Shown here one piece after another: positions 9,847 through 19,641 of a stretch of 64,000 bases of DNA. The notes under the pieces were generated by a model, which did not search any database, was not told where the DNA came from, and saw only the letters and a program-made list of their open reading frames with translations. Each line of letters starts with the position of its first letter. Within the stretch, counting starts at the first letter, position 1. Source of the DNA: Marinobacterium sp. LSUCC0821 (GTDB lineage Bacteria; Pseudomonadota; Gammaproteobacteria; Pseudomonadales; Balneatricaceae); assembly GCF_012848475.1 (NCBI RefSeq), contig NZ_CP051666.1, positions 209,501-273,500 on the forward strand, given 5' to 3'. Made by a program: the position numbers and the translations under genes.

Positions 9847-10116
9847 TTACTCCTCCTCATCGAAACGGTTGTTAATTAGCGCGACGACTGCATCCATCGC
9901 TTCGACTTCGTCTTCACCTTTTGTGGTGATCTTAAGTTCAGTGCCAATAGAGGCTGCAAGCATCATAACGGCCATAATGCTCTTTGCATCGACCTCACGG
10001 CCCGCTTTGTCGAGACGAATATCTGCACTGAATCGACTCGTTGTCGCAATCAGTTTCGCAGTCGCTCGTGCGTGCAAGCCCAATTTGTTGATTATAGTAA
10101 CGTTTTTTTCGATCAT
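9847..10116 (-). CDS. ptsO: HPr-like phosphocarrier NPr of the nitrogen PTS
   Basis: NPr passes phosphate from EI-Ntr to EIIA-Ntr. The 89-residue product has the HPr fold signature: active-site His15 in GLHARA and regulatory-site Ser46 in AKSIMAVMML. It follows rapZ on the same strand with an 8 bp gap and sits in the rpoN-hpf-ptsN-rapZ-ptsO cluster, which separates it from a sugar-PTS HPr. Confidence 0.94.
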   Translation of the reverse strand: MIEKNVTIINKLGLHARATAKLIATTSRFSADIRLDKAGREVDAKSIMAVMMLAASIGTELKITTKGEDEVEAMDAVVALINNRFDEEE

Positions 10117-10124
10117 TGCGAATT

Positions 10125-10985
10125 CTAAACCGACAATTCCCTATGGCGAACCTGCACATTTTCCATTTTTTTGGTAAAGATGTCTGCTAGCTGCTCAGCG
10201 ATAAATACGGATCGGTGCTGTCCACCGGTACAGCCGATGCCGACTGTAACATAGCTACGGTTATTATTTTTAAATTCTGGTATCCAGTCGCTGATAAAAC
10301 GCTCGATGTCCGCAATCATTTTTTGCACTTCTGGTGAGCTATTTAGAAACTCTTGAACTGGTTTGTCCTTGCCCGTCAGGGAACGTAGTTCAATAAACCA
10401 ATAGGGGTTCGGCAAAACTCGAACATCAAAGCTAAAGTCCACATCCAGCGGTACGCCATGCTTAAAACCAAAGGATTCAAATTGCAAAGAGAGCGCCTGC
10501 TCCTTACGTTGTGCAACCCTTAACTTAATGGTGTCTCTAAGTTCATAAAGAGATAGTCGCGTGGTATCGACCCGCATGTCTGCAGAACTAGCTATCGGTT
10601 CAAGGAGGGTTCGCTCACGATGGATAGCCTCCTCTAAGCCTATTTCGGAAGTGCTGAGTGGGTGCTTACGGCGCGTAGCACTGTAACGTTTAATAAGTGT
10701 TGCTTCTGAAGCATCTAGAAAGGTGATCTCTAGTGAAATTTCAGAGCGTTTTCTTAGGGTGCTGATGATTTCAGGAAATGCAGCAAGATCACTATCGAGG
10801 TTACGCGCATCGATGCTGACAGCAATTAGATTTGTCTTGTCACGATTTTGCCACATCTGCTCCATCAACGATGGAAGTAGGGTGGCAGGTAAGTTATCAA
10901 TGCAGTAGAAGCCTACATCCTCTAGGGCTTGTAGCGCGGTACTTTTACCTGAACCGCTTCGACCGCTAATGACAACAACACGCAT
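10125..10985 (-). CDS. rapZ: RNase adapter protein RapZ (YvcJ-like P-loop protein)
   Basis: RapZ family proteins bind nucleotides. In enterobacteria RapZ delivers the GlmZ small RNA to RNase E and senses glucosamine-6-phosphate; the exact role here is inferred. The 286-residue product shows the Walker A motif GRSGSGKST at residues 8-16 and the conserved C-terminal VGIGCTGGQHRSV segment. It is the fourth gene of the rpoN-associated cluster, between ptsN and ptsO. Confidence 0.94.
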   Translation of the reverse strand: MRVVVISGRSGSGKSTALQALEDVGFYCIDNLPATLLPSLMEQMWQNRDKTNLIAVSIDARNLDSDLAAFPEIISTLRKRSEISLEITFLDASEATLIKRYSATRRKHPLSTSEIGLEEAIHRERTLLEPIASSADMRVDTTRLSLYELRDTIKLRVAQRKEQALSLQFESFGFKHGVPLDVDFSFDVRVLPNPYWFIELRSLTGKDKPVQEFLNSSPEVQKMIADIERFISDWIPEFKNNNRSYVTVGIGCTGGQHRSVFIAEQLADIFTKKMENVQVRHRELSV

Positions 10986-10996
10986 GATAAATGGTC

Positions 10997-11449
10997 CTAG
11001 GAGAACTGATTAATAGTTTCAGTAATCATCTCTGCCGTTGCACATTCGCGAAGTGCCGCAAGTGCTTCTGGTTTGTTGAATAGTTCAGCAAGCCCACCCA
11101 GAGTTTGTAAATGTTCATCATTGCCATCATCTGGAACAATCAGCGCACAAATAAGATCAACTGGTTTTTGATCGATCGCATCATAATCTATCCCCTCTTC
11201 AAGGGTGATTAGTGCGGCAGTAGCTTTCTCTGCGCCAGATAAACGGCAGTGGGGAATTCCAACACCTGATCCTATTCCTGTGCTTCCAAGTCGTTCACGA
11301 TTGAGTAGGCCGGTAAAAATTTCATCTTCAGTAACGCCTCCAACGGAAGTGGCCAGCTTGGAGCTGGCCACCTGTAGAACGCGTTTCTTACTGTTTACAG
11401 ACTCGCGACATGCGATAGCGTCTGTGGTCAGTAGTTCACGTAGTTGCAT
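10997..11449 (-). CDS. ptsN: PTS IIA-like nitrogen-regulatory protein PtsN
   Basis: EIIA-Ntr is the last phosphoacceptor of the regulatory PTS-Ntr chain and controls potassium transport and other targets rather than taking up sugar. The 150-residue protein has the phosphorylated histidine H67 in GVGIPHCRL, and the family's usual length. It lies between hpf and rapZ in the rpoN operon. Confidence 0.95.
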   Translation of the reverse strand: MQLRELLTTDAIACRESVNSKKRVLQVASSKLATSVGGVTEDEIFTGLLNRERLGSTGIGSGVGIPHCRLSGAEKATAALITLEEGIDYDAIDQKPVDLICALIVPDDGNDEHLQTLGGLAELFNKPEALAALRECATAEMITETINQFS

Positions 11450-11461
11450 TGTTTTGGTCGA

Positions 11462-11752
11462 TTATTTGTGTGATTTCATTTTTTCTTTGTGACGAATAAT
11501 TTGTCGATCCAGTTTATCAACTAGGTTGTCGATAGCTGCATACATATCGTCATTCTCATCTGATGCGACTATCTGTCCACCCGCTAGGTGTACATCCGCT
11601 TCAGCTTTTTTACCTTGCTTCTCAACGCTCAGTGTTACTTGTACGTTCTGAATGTTGTCGAAGTGTCGTTCAAGTTTGTCGAACTTCGTGCGAACGTATT
11701 CACTGAGAGATTCAGTCAGGTCCACGTGATGGCCAGTGATGTTGATCTGCAT
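11462..11752 (-). CDS. hpf: Ribosome hibernation promoting factor HPF
   Basis: HPF binds 30S subunits in stationary phase and promotes inactive ribosome dimers. The product is about 96 residues and starts MQINITGHHVDLTESL, the family N-terminus. The open frame extends 17 codons further upstream, but I chose the ATG at 11752. It has a strong ribosome binding site (GAGGAGAAG) a few bases before it, and the extension is not family-like. It is the short HPF form, without the C-terminal dimerisation domain of long HPF. Confidence 0.94.
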   Translation of the reverse strand: MQINITGHHVDLTESLSEYVRTKFDKLERHFDNIQNVQVTLSVEKQGKKAEADVHLAGGQIVASDENDDMYAAIDNLVDKLDRQIIRHKEKMKSHK

Positions 11753-11803
11753 ATGACTTCTCCTCGTCCAGGGCGGGGTAGAAAATGAGGCCGCCCACCT
11801 CAA

Positions 11804-13357
11804 TTAAACCAAACGTTTTCGTTCATTAGAAGGTGGAATGTTCAGTGCTTCGCGATATTTTGCGATTGTTCTACGAGCAACATTAACTCCTTCCTCTTCT
11901 AGCAGTGTAGCAAGTTTGCTGTCACTTAGAGGTTTTCTTGGATTTTCTTCTGAAATTAATTTTTTAATGATGGCACGAATCGCTGTAGAAGAGGCCGCGC
12001 CGCCATCTGCAGTCCCTACATGGCTTGAGAAAAAGTACTTCAACTCAAAAACACCACGCGGGGTGAGCATATATTTCTGGGTGGTCACACGAGATATGGT
12101 CGACTCGTGCATCTCAACCGCATCAGCTATATCGTGAAGCACGAGAGGCTTCATACCTTCATCACCAATATCTAAAAACTCTACCTGCCTAGCAACTATT
12201 TCGCTAGATACTCTTAATAAAGTTTCATTTCGGCTCTGCAAGCTTTTTAGAAACCAACGTGCATCCTGCAGTTGATCTCTAAGAAATTGCTGGCCCTCAT
12301 CACTAGAGTGCTCATTAATGAGGGCGGAGTAGGTCTCATTGATTCTGATTTCAGGCGCCGCATCAGAGTTAAGGATTACTATCCACTCACCAGAACGCTT
12401 TCTAACGATAACATCTGGGATAACGTAGTCTGTTCGGCCAAGGGATAGTTGTTCGCCAGGTGTTGGATTTAAACTTTGTATCAATTGAATGACACTGGTG
12501 AGCTCGTGCTCTTTGATTCGTAACCGGCGGACTAGTGTTTTGAAATCACTAGCACCTAATAGGTCAAGGTAATCAGTGACTAGACGAAGTGCTTCAGCGC
12601 GCCAGGGAGTATCCTGAGGAAGTTGGCGAAGTTGTATCTTTAAACACTCTGATAGGTCGCGTGCACCAACGCCTGGAGGATCAAACTGCTGAACACGATG
12701 CAGTACAGTTTCGACCTCATCAAGCTCTACTTCGAAAAAGAGTTCTGGTAACTCCTCTTGGCAGCTCAAAAGGATCTCATCCAGAGCGGTTGTTAAATAG
12801 CCACGCTCATCAATCGAGTCGATGATTATTTCAGCCACGTGGCGATCGATATCAGAGAGTCGAGTTAAATTTAACTGCCAGCTGAGGTGGTCTTGAATCG
12901 TTTCATCGGCACTCTCATTATCGCCTGGCATCCAATCATCATCACGACTACTGAAGTCGCTCGACTGGTAGGTGTCATCCCACTGACTATCGGTGCTTAG
13001 ATGCTCTGGTATCGCATCTGACCACTGTTCATCTCCAAATTCTTGAGAGCTATCTTCATTCTGATTATCAGAGAGTAAACTCTCGTCGTTGAATGAAGGT
13101 GAATCAAACTCTGATTCGAACTCATTTGATTCGGAGTGATCGATCGATTGCTCTGACTCACTCTCAAAATCATCAGTTGATTCGACAGATTCGTTCTCCT
13201 CTTCCTCTGCAAGCTCTAGCAGCGGGTTGTTGTCGAGGGCATTCTGAATCTCTGTTTGGAGTTCTAGCGACGATAGTTGCAGCAGTTTGATTGCTTGCTG
13301 CAATTGTGGGGTCATGGTCAGGCTTTGCCCGATCTTTAATTGAAGTGAGTGCTTCAT
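11804..13357 (-). CDS. rpoN: RNA polymerase sigma-54 factor RpoN
   Basis: RpoN directs RNA polymerase to -24/-12 promoters and needs AAA+ activators. The 517-residue product has region I (MTPQLQQAIKLLQLSSLEL) that binds activator, a long acidic Ser/Glu/Asp-rich region II (about residues 50-150), the core-binding domain, the helix-turn-helix and the RpoN box ARRTIAKYRE near the C-terminus. It sits between lptB and hpf, the standard location. The acidic linker is long for the family but intact. Confidence 0.96.
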   Translation of the reverse strand: MKHSLQLKIGQSLTMTPQLQQAIKLLQLSSLELQTEIQNALDNNPLLELAEEEENESVESTDDFESESEQSIDHSESNEFESEFDSPSFNDESLLSDNQNEDSSQEFGDEQWSDAIPEHLSTDSQWDDTYQSSDFSSRDDDWMPGDNESADETIQDHLSWQLNLTRLSDIDRHVAEIIIDSIDERGYLTTALDEILLSCQEELPELFFEVELDEVETVLHRVQQFDPPGVGARDLSECLKIQLRQLPQDTPWRAEALRLVTDYLDLLGASDFKTLVRRLRIKEHELTSVIQLIQSLNPTPGEQLSLGRTDYVIPDVIVRKRSGEWIVILNSDAAPEIRINETYSALINEHSSDEGQQFLRDQLQDARWFLKSLQSRNETLLRVSSEIVARQVEFLDIGDEGMKPLVLHDIADAVEMHESTISRVTTQKYMLTPRGVFELKYFFSSHVGTADGGAASSTAIRAIIKKLISEENPRKPLSDSKLATLLEEEGVNVARRTIAKYREALNIPPSNERKRLV

Positions 13358-13395
13358 GACTTAACAATGACTCAAATAAACAATCTTTTCCATCC

Positions 13396-14121
13396 TTATA
13401 AACGGAAATCTTCGCCAAGATAGGCGTCACGTACAGCACGGTTTTCCATGATCACAGAAGGCGCGCCCTCAGCAAGGATAGTTCCCTCACTGACAATGTA
13501 AGCGCGCTCACATATGTCAAGCGTCTCACGGACGTTATGGTCTGTTATAAGTACCCCGATACCACGCTCTTTTAAATGGCGTATCGTCTGTTTGATATCG
13601 CTAACTGATATTGGGTCTACGCCTGCAAATGGCTCGTCCAGCAGGATAAACTCAGGGTCGTTGGCGAGTGCACGAGCTATCTCAACGCGTCGACGCTCAC
13701 CACCGGAAAGAACCATGCCTTTGCTGTCGCGGATGTGAGTGATGTGAAACTCTTGCAGCAATGCTTCAGCTTTCTCATCACGTTCAGTTTTTGTCAGATC
13801 TTTACGATTCTCAAGGATCGCCATCAAGTTGTCGTAGACACTCAACTTTCTGAATACCGACGCCTCTTGAGGAAGATAGCCTAATCCGCGAGCGGCCCGT
13901 TGATGGATAGGCATGCGGGTGACATCATCTTGATTCAACCGAATGTTTCCCTGGTCTGCTCTAATGAGTCCTACGATCATGTAGAAACAGGTGGTTTTAC
14001 CAGCACCATTTGGGCCTAAAAGGCCGACAATTTCACCACGTTCGACACGCACTGAAACATCTCGGATGACAGCGCGCCCTTTATAGCTCTTAGCTAGGTT
14101 TAATGCTTCTAATGAACTCAT
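13396..14121 (-). CDS. lptB: LPS export ABC transporter ATP-binding protein LptB
   Basis: LptB is the ATPase that powers LptFGC extraction of lipopolysaccharide from the inner membrane. The 241-residue product has Walker A (GPNGAGKTT), signature [15 protein letters not shown], Walker B ([13 protein letters not shown]) and the switch histidine in [10 protein letters not shown]. Its ATG overlaps the lptA stop by 4 bp, and rpoN follows after a 38 bp gap. Confidence 0.97.
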   Translation of the reverse strand: MSSLEALNLAKSYKGRAVIRDVSVRVERGEIVGLLGPNGAGKTTCFYMIVGLIRADQGNIRLNQDDVTRMPIHQRAARGLGYLPQEASVFRKLSVYDNLMAILENRKDLTKTERDEKAEALLQEFHITHIRDSKGMVLSGGERRRVEIARALANDPEFILLDEPFAGVDPISVSDIKQTIRHLKERGIGVLITDHNVRETLDICERAYIVSEGTILAEGAPSVIMENRAVRDAYLGEDFRL

Positions 14122-14666
14122 TTTTTCTTATCTGAACGTGGCTGCAGAACCATTTGTACACGCTTATTCGAACCGCTGTCGCTAAATGCTTTAACCTTCG
14201 CGTTAGCCATGTCGTAATTGATCTTTGCGCCCGTAAAACTATCTGCACCCTGAGTAACTTTGGCATTATCTGAAATGACAAGGAACTGTGAGCTGACGGT
14301 GTAGTCCAGCTTATTGCCAGTCGCATAGGTCACTTTCTGATCGAGTTGTGGTTGTTGCTGGAAGTGCGCCGGCTTACCAAGTGAAATAATTTGGTTGATG
14401 TCTCCGGCGTCATCACGGTAGAGCTCTACACGGTCGCCTTTTAAGATCATGCTGCCCTGTGTGATCTTTACGCTGCCTGTATAAACCGTAATCCCCTTGG
14501 CGTCATCAATTGAGGCCGCATCAGCTTCGACATAGATAGGTTCTTCTCTATCTGTTGGCAACGCAGAAACTTGGCTAGCGAATAACGATGAAATTAAAAG
14601 AGCTGGAAGTGTCAGCAAGTGAAAAGATTGAATTGAAAAAAACTTAGTTAGTCGTTGCGGGTACAT
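14118..14666 (-). CDS. lptA: LPS transport periplasmic protein LptA
   Basis: LptA forms the periplasmic beta-jellyroll bridge that carries LPS to LptDE. The 182-residue product has an N-terminal signal peptide (hydrophobic segment about residues 13-35, with likely cleavage after SALP or nearby) and the OstA/LptA domain, including [20 protein letters not shown]. It overlaps lptC by 23 bp upstream and lptB by 4 bp downstream, indicating a tightly coupled operon. Confidence 0.94.
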   Translation of the reverse strand: MYPQRLTKFFSIQSFHLLTLPALLISSLFASQVSALPTDREEPIYVEADAASIDDAKGITVYTGSVKITQGSMILKGDRVELYRDDAGDINQIISLGKPAHFQQQPQLDQKVTYATGNKLDYTVSSQFLVISDNAKVTQGADSFTGAKINYDMANAKVKAFSDSGSNKRVQMVLQPRSDKKK

Positions 14667-15231
14667 AGGTGCCTCTAACTTTCGTCAAAATGTCGAGCTT
14701 CTGTTGTTCAGTATCAAGTTTCATACCGACACCTGTTGTAATGCCTTGTTGATTCAAAAACTCAACAGCAACATCACTGGTTGCTATGCCGGTATCTGGG
14801 AAATAACTCAGGGCTTCTGCAAATAGCGCTGTATCACTCTCTGTCTCAGGATTATGGTGAAGCTCTACTTCCCCTGCAAGGTCGAATCGACTGTTATCAT
14901 CGAGAAGCGTCCCTTTTTTTGCAGAAAGGGTATGGTCTACGCTGCCCTTGGTTGTAAAACCAACACTGTACGGGGTGTCGATCAGCATCACTTTGCTGTT
15001 GGGAAGGTGTTCTGCATATGGGGTGTTTGTAACCGAAACCAGTGAACCTGTTTCATCCCAGCGTCTTAGTGTTCCATCTGTAACAAAAAAATCGATCTGT
15101 TCAGTAGCGGCAGTGGTCGGCTTTTGGATTGTTTCTCCCTCTTTTTGCCAAAAGAAGGTGGTGGCAAGGATCGCTGCGACAAGTGCAGTCGCAATGACTA
15201 TCCGAAGTTTTGACCGCAGGTGTCTGATCAA
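14644..15231 (-). CDS. lptC: LPS export protein LptC
   Basis: LptC is a bitopic inner-membrane protein that passes LPS from LptB2FG to LptA. The 195-residue product has one N-terminal membrane helix (about residues 9-28) and a periplasmic beta-rich domain of the LptC family. It overlaps kdsC upstream by 4 bp and lptA downstream by 23 bp. Sequence conservation is low in this family, so position contributes strongly to the call. Confidence 0.9.
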   Translation of the reverse strand: MIRHLRSKLRIVIATALVAAILATTFFWQKEGETIQKPTTAATEQIDFFVTDGTLRRWDETGSLVSVTNTPYAEHLPNSKVMLIDTPYSVGFTTKGSVDHTLSAKKGTLLDDNSRFDLAGEVELHHNPETESDTALFAEALSYFPDTGIATSDVAVEFLNQQGITTGVGMKLDTEQQKLDILTKVRGTYVPATTN

Positions 15232-15764
15232 AGGTATTGCCCCAGAGCTGAATCAAGGTTTCCTTGTGCGGCCATGATCAGTTCACAGATTTCGCGAGCC
15301 GCCCCTTTTCCGCCTTCACTTGTTGAGATCCAGTCGGCGTGTTCTTTAATCAACCAGTGTCCATTTGGCACTGTTGCACCAAACTGTACTGCTCGAATCG
15401 CGCTTAGATCTGGGAGATCATCGCCCATGTAAGCTGTGTTTGAAGCGTCATATCCCGTGCGCTCCCAAAGCTCTTTTAGCGCAACTAATTTATCTTCGCG
15501 ACCCTGCTGGGTGAAATTAATCCCAAGGGATTCTGCGCGCAGTGTGACCTGAGGCGAGCTTCTTCCGGTAATGATGGCTGTCTCTACACCGCTAGACATT
15601 AATAATTTAAGACCTAAACCATCGAGAATACTGAAAGTTTTAATCTCAGTACCATCAGCAAGAAAGCTAAGCGTTCCATTCGTCAAAATACCGTCCACAT
15701 CAAAGACCATTAGTTTGATTTTGGATAGCTTTTCAACTTGTTCAGAAGTGGGTGAAGGACGCAT
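15228..15764 (-). CDS. kdsC: 3-deoxy-D-manno-octulosonate 8-phosphate phosphatase KdsC
   Basis: KdsC is a HAD-family phosphatase that makes free Kdo for the LPS core. The 178-residue product carries the HAD nucleophile motif FDVDGILTNG (D22, D24), the second motif IITGRSSP and the Mg2+-binding MGDDLPDL. Length and position directly after kdsD are typical. It overlaps lptC by 4 bp and starts at the last base of the kdsD stop. Confidence 0.96.
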   Translation of the reverse strand: MRPSPTSEQVEKLSKIKLMVFDVDGILTNGTLSFLADGTEIKTFSILDGLGLKLLMSSGVETAIITGRSSPQVTLRAESLGINFTQQGREDKLVALKELWERTGYDASNTAYMGDDLPDLSAIRAVQFGATVPNGHWLIKEHADWISTSEGGKGAAREICELIMAAQGNLDSALGQYL

Positions 15765-16750
15765 TAGATTACACCTGCTTTAAGCATGTCATGCATGTTG
15801 AGCGCGCCTGTGACCTGTGATTGATCATTAAGAGCAATTAGTGCATTAATTTTCTTATCTTGCATGATTTGAAGTGCTTCAGCGGCAAGCATGTTTGGCG
15901 TCACGGTGGTGAACTGTTTTGTCATCACAGCATCAATAGGGGTGTTGTAAAGATCAACGCCCTGGTCAATTGCACGACGCAGGTCACCATCAGTAAATAT
16001 ACCAAGTGGCTGATCATTCGCATCAACCACGGTTGTCATACCCAAACGCTTACGAGTGATCTCAAGAAGTGCATGTTGAATGGTGGTTTGTGGAGATACG
16101 CGAGGGATCTCGTCACCACTGTGCATTAGATCTTCAACCTTAAGGAGAAGGCGACGACCCAATGCTCCACCTGGGTGAGAAAATGCAAAATCTTCAGCAC
16201 TAAAACCTTTCGCCTCTAAAAGGGCGGTCGCCAAGGCATCGCCCAACACCAATTGCGCTGTTGTGCTTGAGGTAGGCGCAAGGTTAAGTGGGCAGGCTTC
16301 TCTTTCAATAGGAATGTTGAGTTGTACATCTGCAGCTTTAGCTAGTGAGGAGTTTGGGTTAGCCGTGATTGAGATAAGACCAATGTTTTTTCGTTTGAGT
16401 AGCGGCAGTATGGTTACAACTTCTGCTGACTCACCAGAGTTTGAGAGTGCAATAACCACATCTTGCTCAGTAAACATGCCGAGGTCGCCGTGGCTGGCTT
16501 CACCTGGGTGTACAAAAAATGCCGGAGTTCCGGTGCTGGCAAGAGTCGCCGCAATTTTGGTGCCGATATGGCCTGACTTGCCCATACCTGTCACTATCAC
16601 TCTCCCTTTGCACTCGATCATCAGCCGGCAAGCCGCATCAAATGATTGATCTAAAGAGTTGAGAAGGTCGTTAATGGCCTCTTGTTCAAGCTGGATAGTC
16701 CGCTTGCCTGCAGAGATGAAGTCAAAATTGGCGTATTGATGATTGCTCAC
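15764..16750 (-). CDS. kdsD: D-arabinose 5-phosphate isomerase KdsD
   Basis: KdsD converts ribulose-5-phosphate to arabinose-5-phosphate, the first step of Kdo synthesis. The 328-residue protein has an N-terminal sugar isomerase (SIS) domain with VIVTGMGKSGHIGTKIAAT, and HPGEASHGDLGM. Two CBS domains follow from about residue 205 (LMHSGDEIPRV). It is the first gene of the minus-strand kdsD-kdsC-lptCAB-rpoN run and is divergent from the mla genes. Confidence 0.96.
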   Translation of the reverse strand: MSNHQYANFDFISAGKRTIQLEQEAINDLLNSLDQSFDAACRLMIECKGRVIVTGMGKSGHIGTKIAATLASTGTPAFFVHPGEASHGDLGMFTEQDVVIALSNSGESAEVVTILPLLKRKNIGLISITANPNSSLAKAADVQLNIPIEREACPLNLAPTSSTTAQLVLGDALATALLEAKGFSAEDFAFSHPGGALGRRLLLKVEDLMHSGDEIPRVSPQTTIQHALLEITRKRLGMTTVVDANDQPLGIFTDGDLRRAIDQGVDLYNTPIDAVMTKQFTTVTPNMLAAEALQIMQDKKINALIALNDQSQVTGALNMHDMLKAGVI

Positions 16751-16957
16751 CCGATGAGGCCTCTTAAGTTAGTGTTAATGCACTATAATTTACCCTAACA
16801 CTTCGAATTTATCGACGGAGAAGGGCGAGTTTTCCCCTTCATAATCAATAAAATGTGCCTTTATTGCTGTATCTAGCCTTTTTATTGCGCGAATTGTTGA
16901 TAATCCCAGTTTGCAGACTAAAATTCACTGCAAGATTAATAACCCATAAGCGGACTG
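16751..16957. promoter_or_regulatory. Divergent kdsD/mlaF intergenic region
   Basis: This 207 bp gap must carry the start signals of both envelope operons. A TATAAT hexamer is visible on the plus strand at 16784-16789, but it lacks a clear -35 element at the right distance, so I do not assign a promoter with confidence. A short imperfect inverted repeat (GTGTTA ... TAACAC) flanks it at about 16772-16801. Confidence 0.35.
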
Positions 16958-17764
16958 ATGATGCCTGAACAGCAGAATCACATCGATGTTGAAAATTTGA
17001 CCTTCTCAAGAGGTGAAAGAAAGATCTTCGATCAACTTTCACTATCAATTGAGCGGGGCAAAATTACCGCGATTATGGGGCCTTCCGGAACCGGTAAAAC
17101 TACCTTGCTTAAACTCATCGGCGGCCAGTTATCTCCAGATGCGGGTGAAATTCGAGTTGAAGGTAAAAATGTTCACAAGCTTTCTCGCTCGGATCTTTTC
17201 GCTTTACGAGCAAAAATGGGGATGCTTTTCCAAAGTGGTGCCCTTTTTACCGATATGAGTGTTGAGGAGAATGTAGCCTTCCCTCTGAAAGTTCATACAG
17301 ACCTTCCTGAATCGGCAATCTTTGATCTGGTGTTGATGAAGTTGAATGCCGTTGGTTTGCGCGGCGCTTTCAAGCTTAAACCTGCTGAGCTATCAGGTGG
17401 CATGGCGCGCAGAGCTGCTTTGGCGCGTGCTATTGCGCTAGATCCTGAGATTCTGATGTATGACGAGCCGTTTGCCGGTCAAGACCCAATCGCCATGGGT
17501 GTTCTCATTAATCTGATTGCACGGTTGAACAGAGCGCTAGGGCATACTTCAATTATCGTCTCGCATGATATTCAAGAGACGTTAAGTATTGCGGACTATG
17601 TTTACCTAATTGCAGACGGCAAGGTCTTAGCTCAGGGGCGGCCGGATGAGCTAAGTAGCTCAGAGGATGAGCGCGTACTTCAATTTATGAAAGGTCAGCC
17701 TGATGGGCCTGTACCATTCCATTATCCTGCTCCAAATTTCATGACACAGCTGTTAGGTGAGTAA
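16958..17764 (+). CDS. mlaF: Phospholipid ABC transporter ATP-binding protein MlaF
   Basis: MlaF is the ATPase of the MlaFEDB complex, which maintains outer-membrane lipid asymmetry. The 268-residue product has Walker A (GPSGTGKTT), the variant signature LSGGMARRAALARA typical of MlaF, and Walker B (ILMYDEPFAGQDP). Two adjacent ATG codons (16958 and 16961) are possible starts. It is first in a mlaFEDCB series. Confidence 0.96.
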   Translation: MMPEQQNHIDVENLTFSRGERKIFDQLSLSIERGKITAIMGPSGTGKTTLLKLIGGQLSPDAGEIRVEGKNVHKLSRSDLFALRAKMGMLFQSGALFTDMSVEENVAFPLKVHTDLPESAIFDLVLMKLNAVGLRGAFKLKPAELSGGMARRAALARAIALDPEILMYDEPFAGQDPIAMGVLINLIARLNRALGHTSIIVSHDIQETLSIADYVYLIADGKVLAQGRPDELSSSEDERVLQFMKGQPDGPVPFHYPAPNFMTQLLGE

Positions 17765-17768
17765 TTAG

Positions 17769-18551
17769 ATGTTAAATGTTCTCCAGCGTCTGGGTCATCA
17801 GTTCTTTAATCGTCTCTCTGCACTTGGACGGGCAGGCCAGTTATTATTTCAATCCCTGATTGCAAAGCCTGCGCCATTGATGATGCTTCCACTATTGGTT
17901 CGCCAGCTCTACTTTGTAGGTGTTTTGTCATTAGTCATTATTGTGGTCTCAGGTCTATTTATCGGTATGGTTTTAGGGCTTCAGGGATATACGATTCTGG
18001 TAGATTATGGCTCTGAGCAAGCAGTGGGGCAGATGGTGGCATTGTCGCTCGTGCGAGAACTAGCTCCTGTAGTAACAGCGCTTCTGTTCGCAGGTCGTGC
18101 AGGTTCTGCCGTGACAGCAGAAATTGGTTTAATGAAAGCCACTGAGCAACTGGCAAGTTATGAGATGATCGGTGTGGATCCTATGCGCCGTATTATTGCA
18201 CCAAGACTTTGGGCGGGTTTTATCAGTATGCCTATCCTTGCGGTGATCTTCTCAGTTGTTGGTATTTGGGGTGGTTCACTTGTCGCTGTCGATTGGCTAG
18301 GTATTTTTGAAGGTAGCTTCTGGGCCAACATGCAAGCTTCTGTGAATTTTTATGATGATGTCGTCAACGGCATTATTAAATCTGTTGTGTTCGGGTTTGT
18401 TGTGATCTGGATCGCAGTTTTTCAGGGTAATGATTGTGTGCCAACCTCTGAGGGTATATCTCAGGCGACAACGCGCACGGTGGTTTACTCATCACTGGCT
18501 ATACTAGGGTTAGATTTCTTACTAACCGCAATGATGTTTGGGGAGTTGTAA
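17769..18551 (+). CDS. mlaE: Phospholipid ABC transporter permease MlaE
   Basis: MlaE is the inner-membrane permease of the Mla lipid transporter. The 260-residue product has about five to six membrane segments and the conserved [20 protein letters not shown] and [17 protein letters not shown] loop characteristic of the MlaE/YrbE family. Its last base overlaps the mlaD ATG. Confidence 0.96.
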   Translation: MLNVLQRLGHQFFNRLSALGRAGQLLFQSLIAKPAPLMMLPLLVRQLYFVGVLSLVIIVVSGLFIGMVLGLQGYTILVDYGSEQAVGQMVALSLVRELAPVVTALLFAGRAGSAVTAEIGLMKATEQLASYEMIGVDPMRRIIAPRLWAGFISMPILAVIFSVVGIWGGSLVAVDWLGIFEGSFWANMQASVNFYDDVVNGIIKSVVFGFVVIWIAVFQGNDCVPTSEGISQATTRTVVYSSLAILGLDFLLTAMMFGEL

Positions 18552-19009
18552 TGCGAATTCGCACACTCGAAATTAGTGTTGGTGCTCTAATCCTAGCGGG
18601 TTTATTAGCGCTTGTTGTTTTAGCGATCAACGTCAGTGGTTTGAATGTTGCTGATCAGGGACAGGGTTACAAAGTTGTCGCTCGATTCGACAATATCGGC
18701 GGTCTAACTGAACGCGCTAAGGTCTCTCTATCAGGCGTACAGATTGGTCAGGTATCGGCTATACGAATCGATAAGAAACGACTGATGGCTGAGGTGGAGA
18801 TGACTATTTTCTCCGATGTAAATTATCTCTCTTCAGACAGTTCCGCACAGATTTTGACGGCTGGGCTTTTGGGTGAAAAGTACATTGGTATTACACCAGG
18901 CTTTGAAGAGGAGCTGCTGAAAGATGGCAGCACCATTGAAGATACTCAGTCAGCACTTGTGCTTGAAGAGATAGTTGGTAAGTTTCTGTTCAACAAGGTG
19001 AGCGAGTAA
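18551..19009 (+). CDS. mlaD: Outer-membrane lipid asymmetry protein MlaD (MCE domain)
   Basis: MlaD forms a hexameric MCE ring on the periplasmic face of MlaFEB and handles phospholipid substrate. The 152-residue product has one N-terminal membrane helix (about residues 7-27) and an MCE domain with FDNIGGLTERAKVSLSGVQIG. The final residues are hydrophobic, as in the MlaD pore helix. Neighbours overlap by one base on each side. Confidence 0.96.
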   Translation: MRIRTLEISVGALILAGLLALVVLAINVSGLNVADQGQGYKVVARFDNIGGLTERAKVSLSGVQIGQVSAIRIDKKRLMAEVEMTIFSDVNYLSSDSSAQILTAGLLGEKYIGITPGFEEELLKDGSTIEDTQSALVLEEIVGKFLFNKVSE

Positions 19010-19641
19010 TGAATCCTTTGAGTATTGCTAAAGCTCTTTTGCTGTCACTCGCATTCATCAGTTTCAATGCGAGTGCAAGCTATGATGATGCCAAAGCGCT
19101 TGTTGCAAAAACTACGCAAGAGATGTTGGGGCTTGTGAGTAATAAAGAGCTTCGTCAGCCAGAAAATATTGATCAGTTAATTGATGGTATCGATAACGTG
19201 ATTGGCTCTTTTGTCGATTTCCAGTACATCGGTAACTCTGTTATGGGTAAGTACTATCGTCGTGCCAGTGACGGCGAAATTGAGTCATTCGCTGGAGTCT
19301 TGAAAACGACACTGTTAAGAACTTTTTCAAAGGCTATTGTTGGTTTTGAGTTTCAATCATTTGAAGTTGTAGATCCAGCTGAAGCAAGTCCTGAAGAGGA
19401 TAAGCAGATTGTCTCAGTGAATATGACCTCCACCAATGGCACCGTATATTCTGTGGTCTACTATCTTGTTCTAAAAGACGGGCAGTGGACTCTGGTGAAC
19501 GTGGTTGTGGATGGCATTAATTTACGCATAACGTTCCGAAATCAGTTCGCTAGCCTTATGGAGCGTTTCGGAAAGATATCTGTCGTGATTGATCATTGGG
19601 CAGAAGCGATGTCCGACAGTTCAACCAAGGCTGGCGCTTAA
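19009..19641 (+). CDS. mlaC: Periplasmic phospholipid-binding protein MlaC
   Basis: MlaC shuttles phospholipid between the outer-membrane MlaA complex and MlaD. The 210-residue product has a signal peptide (hydrophobic segment about residues 8-22, cleavage likely after SASA or ASA) and the Ttg2D/MlaC domain, with YRRASDGEIESFAGVL and VDGINLRITFRNQF. The stop overlaps the mlaB start (TAATG). Confidence 0.95.
   Translation: MNPLSIAKALLLSLAFISFNASASYDDAKALVAKTTQEMLGLVSNKELRQPENIDQLIDGIDNVIGSFVDFQYIGNSVMGKYYRRASDGEIESFAGVLKTTLLRTFSKAIVGFEFQSFEVVDPAEASPEEDKQIVSVNMTSTNGTVYSVVYYLVLKDGQWTLVNVVVDGINLRITFRNQFASLMERFGKISVVIDHWAEAMSDSSTKAGA

Noticed and set aside
16784-16789. TATAAT as the mlaF promoter
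   Set aside because: No suitable -35 hexamer at 16-18 bases and a leader of about 165 bases; kept only as a note.
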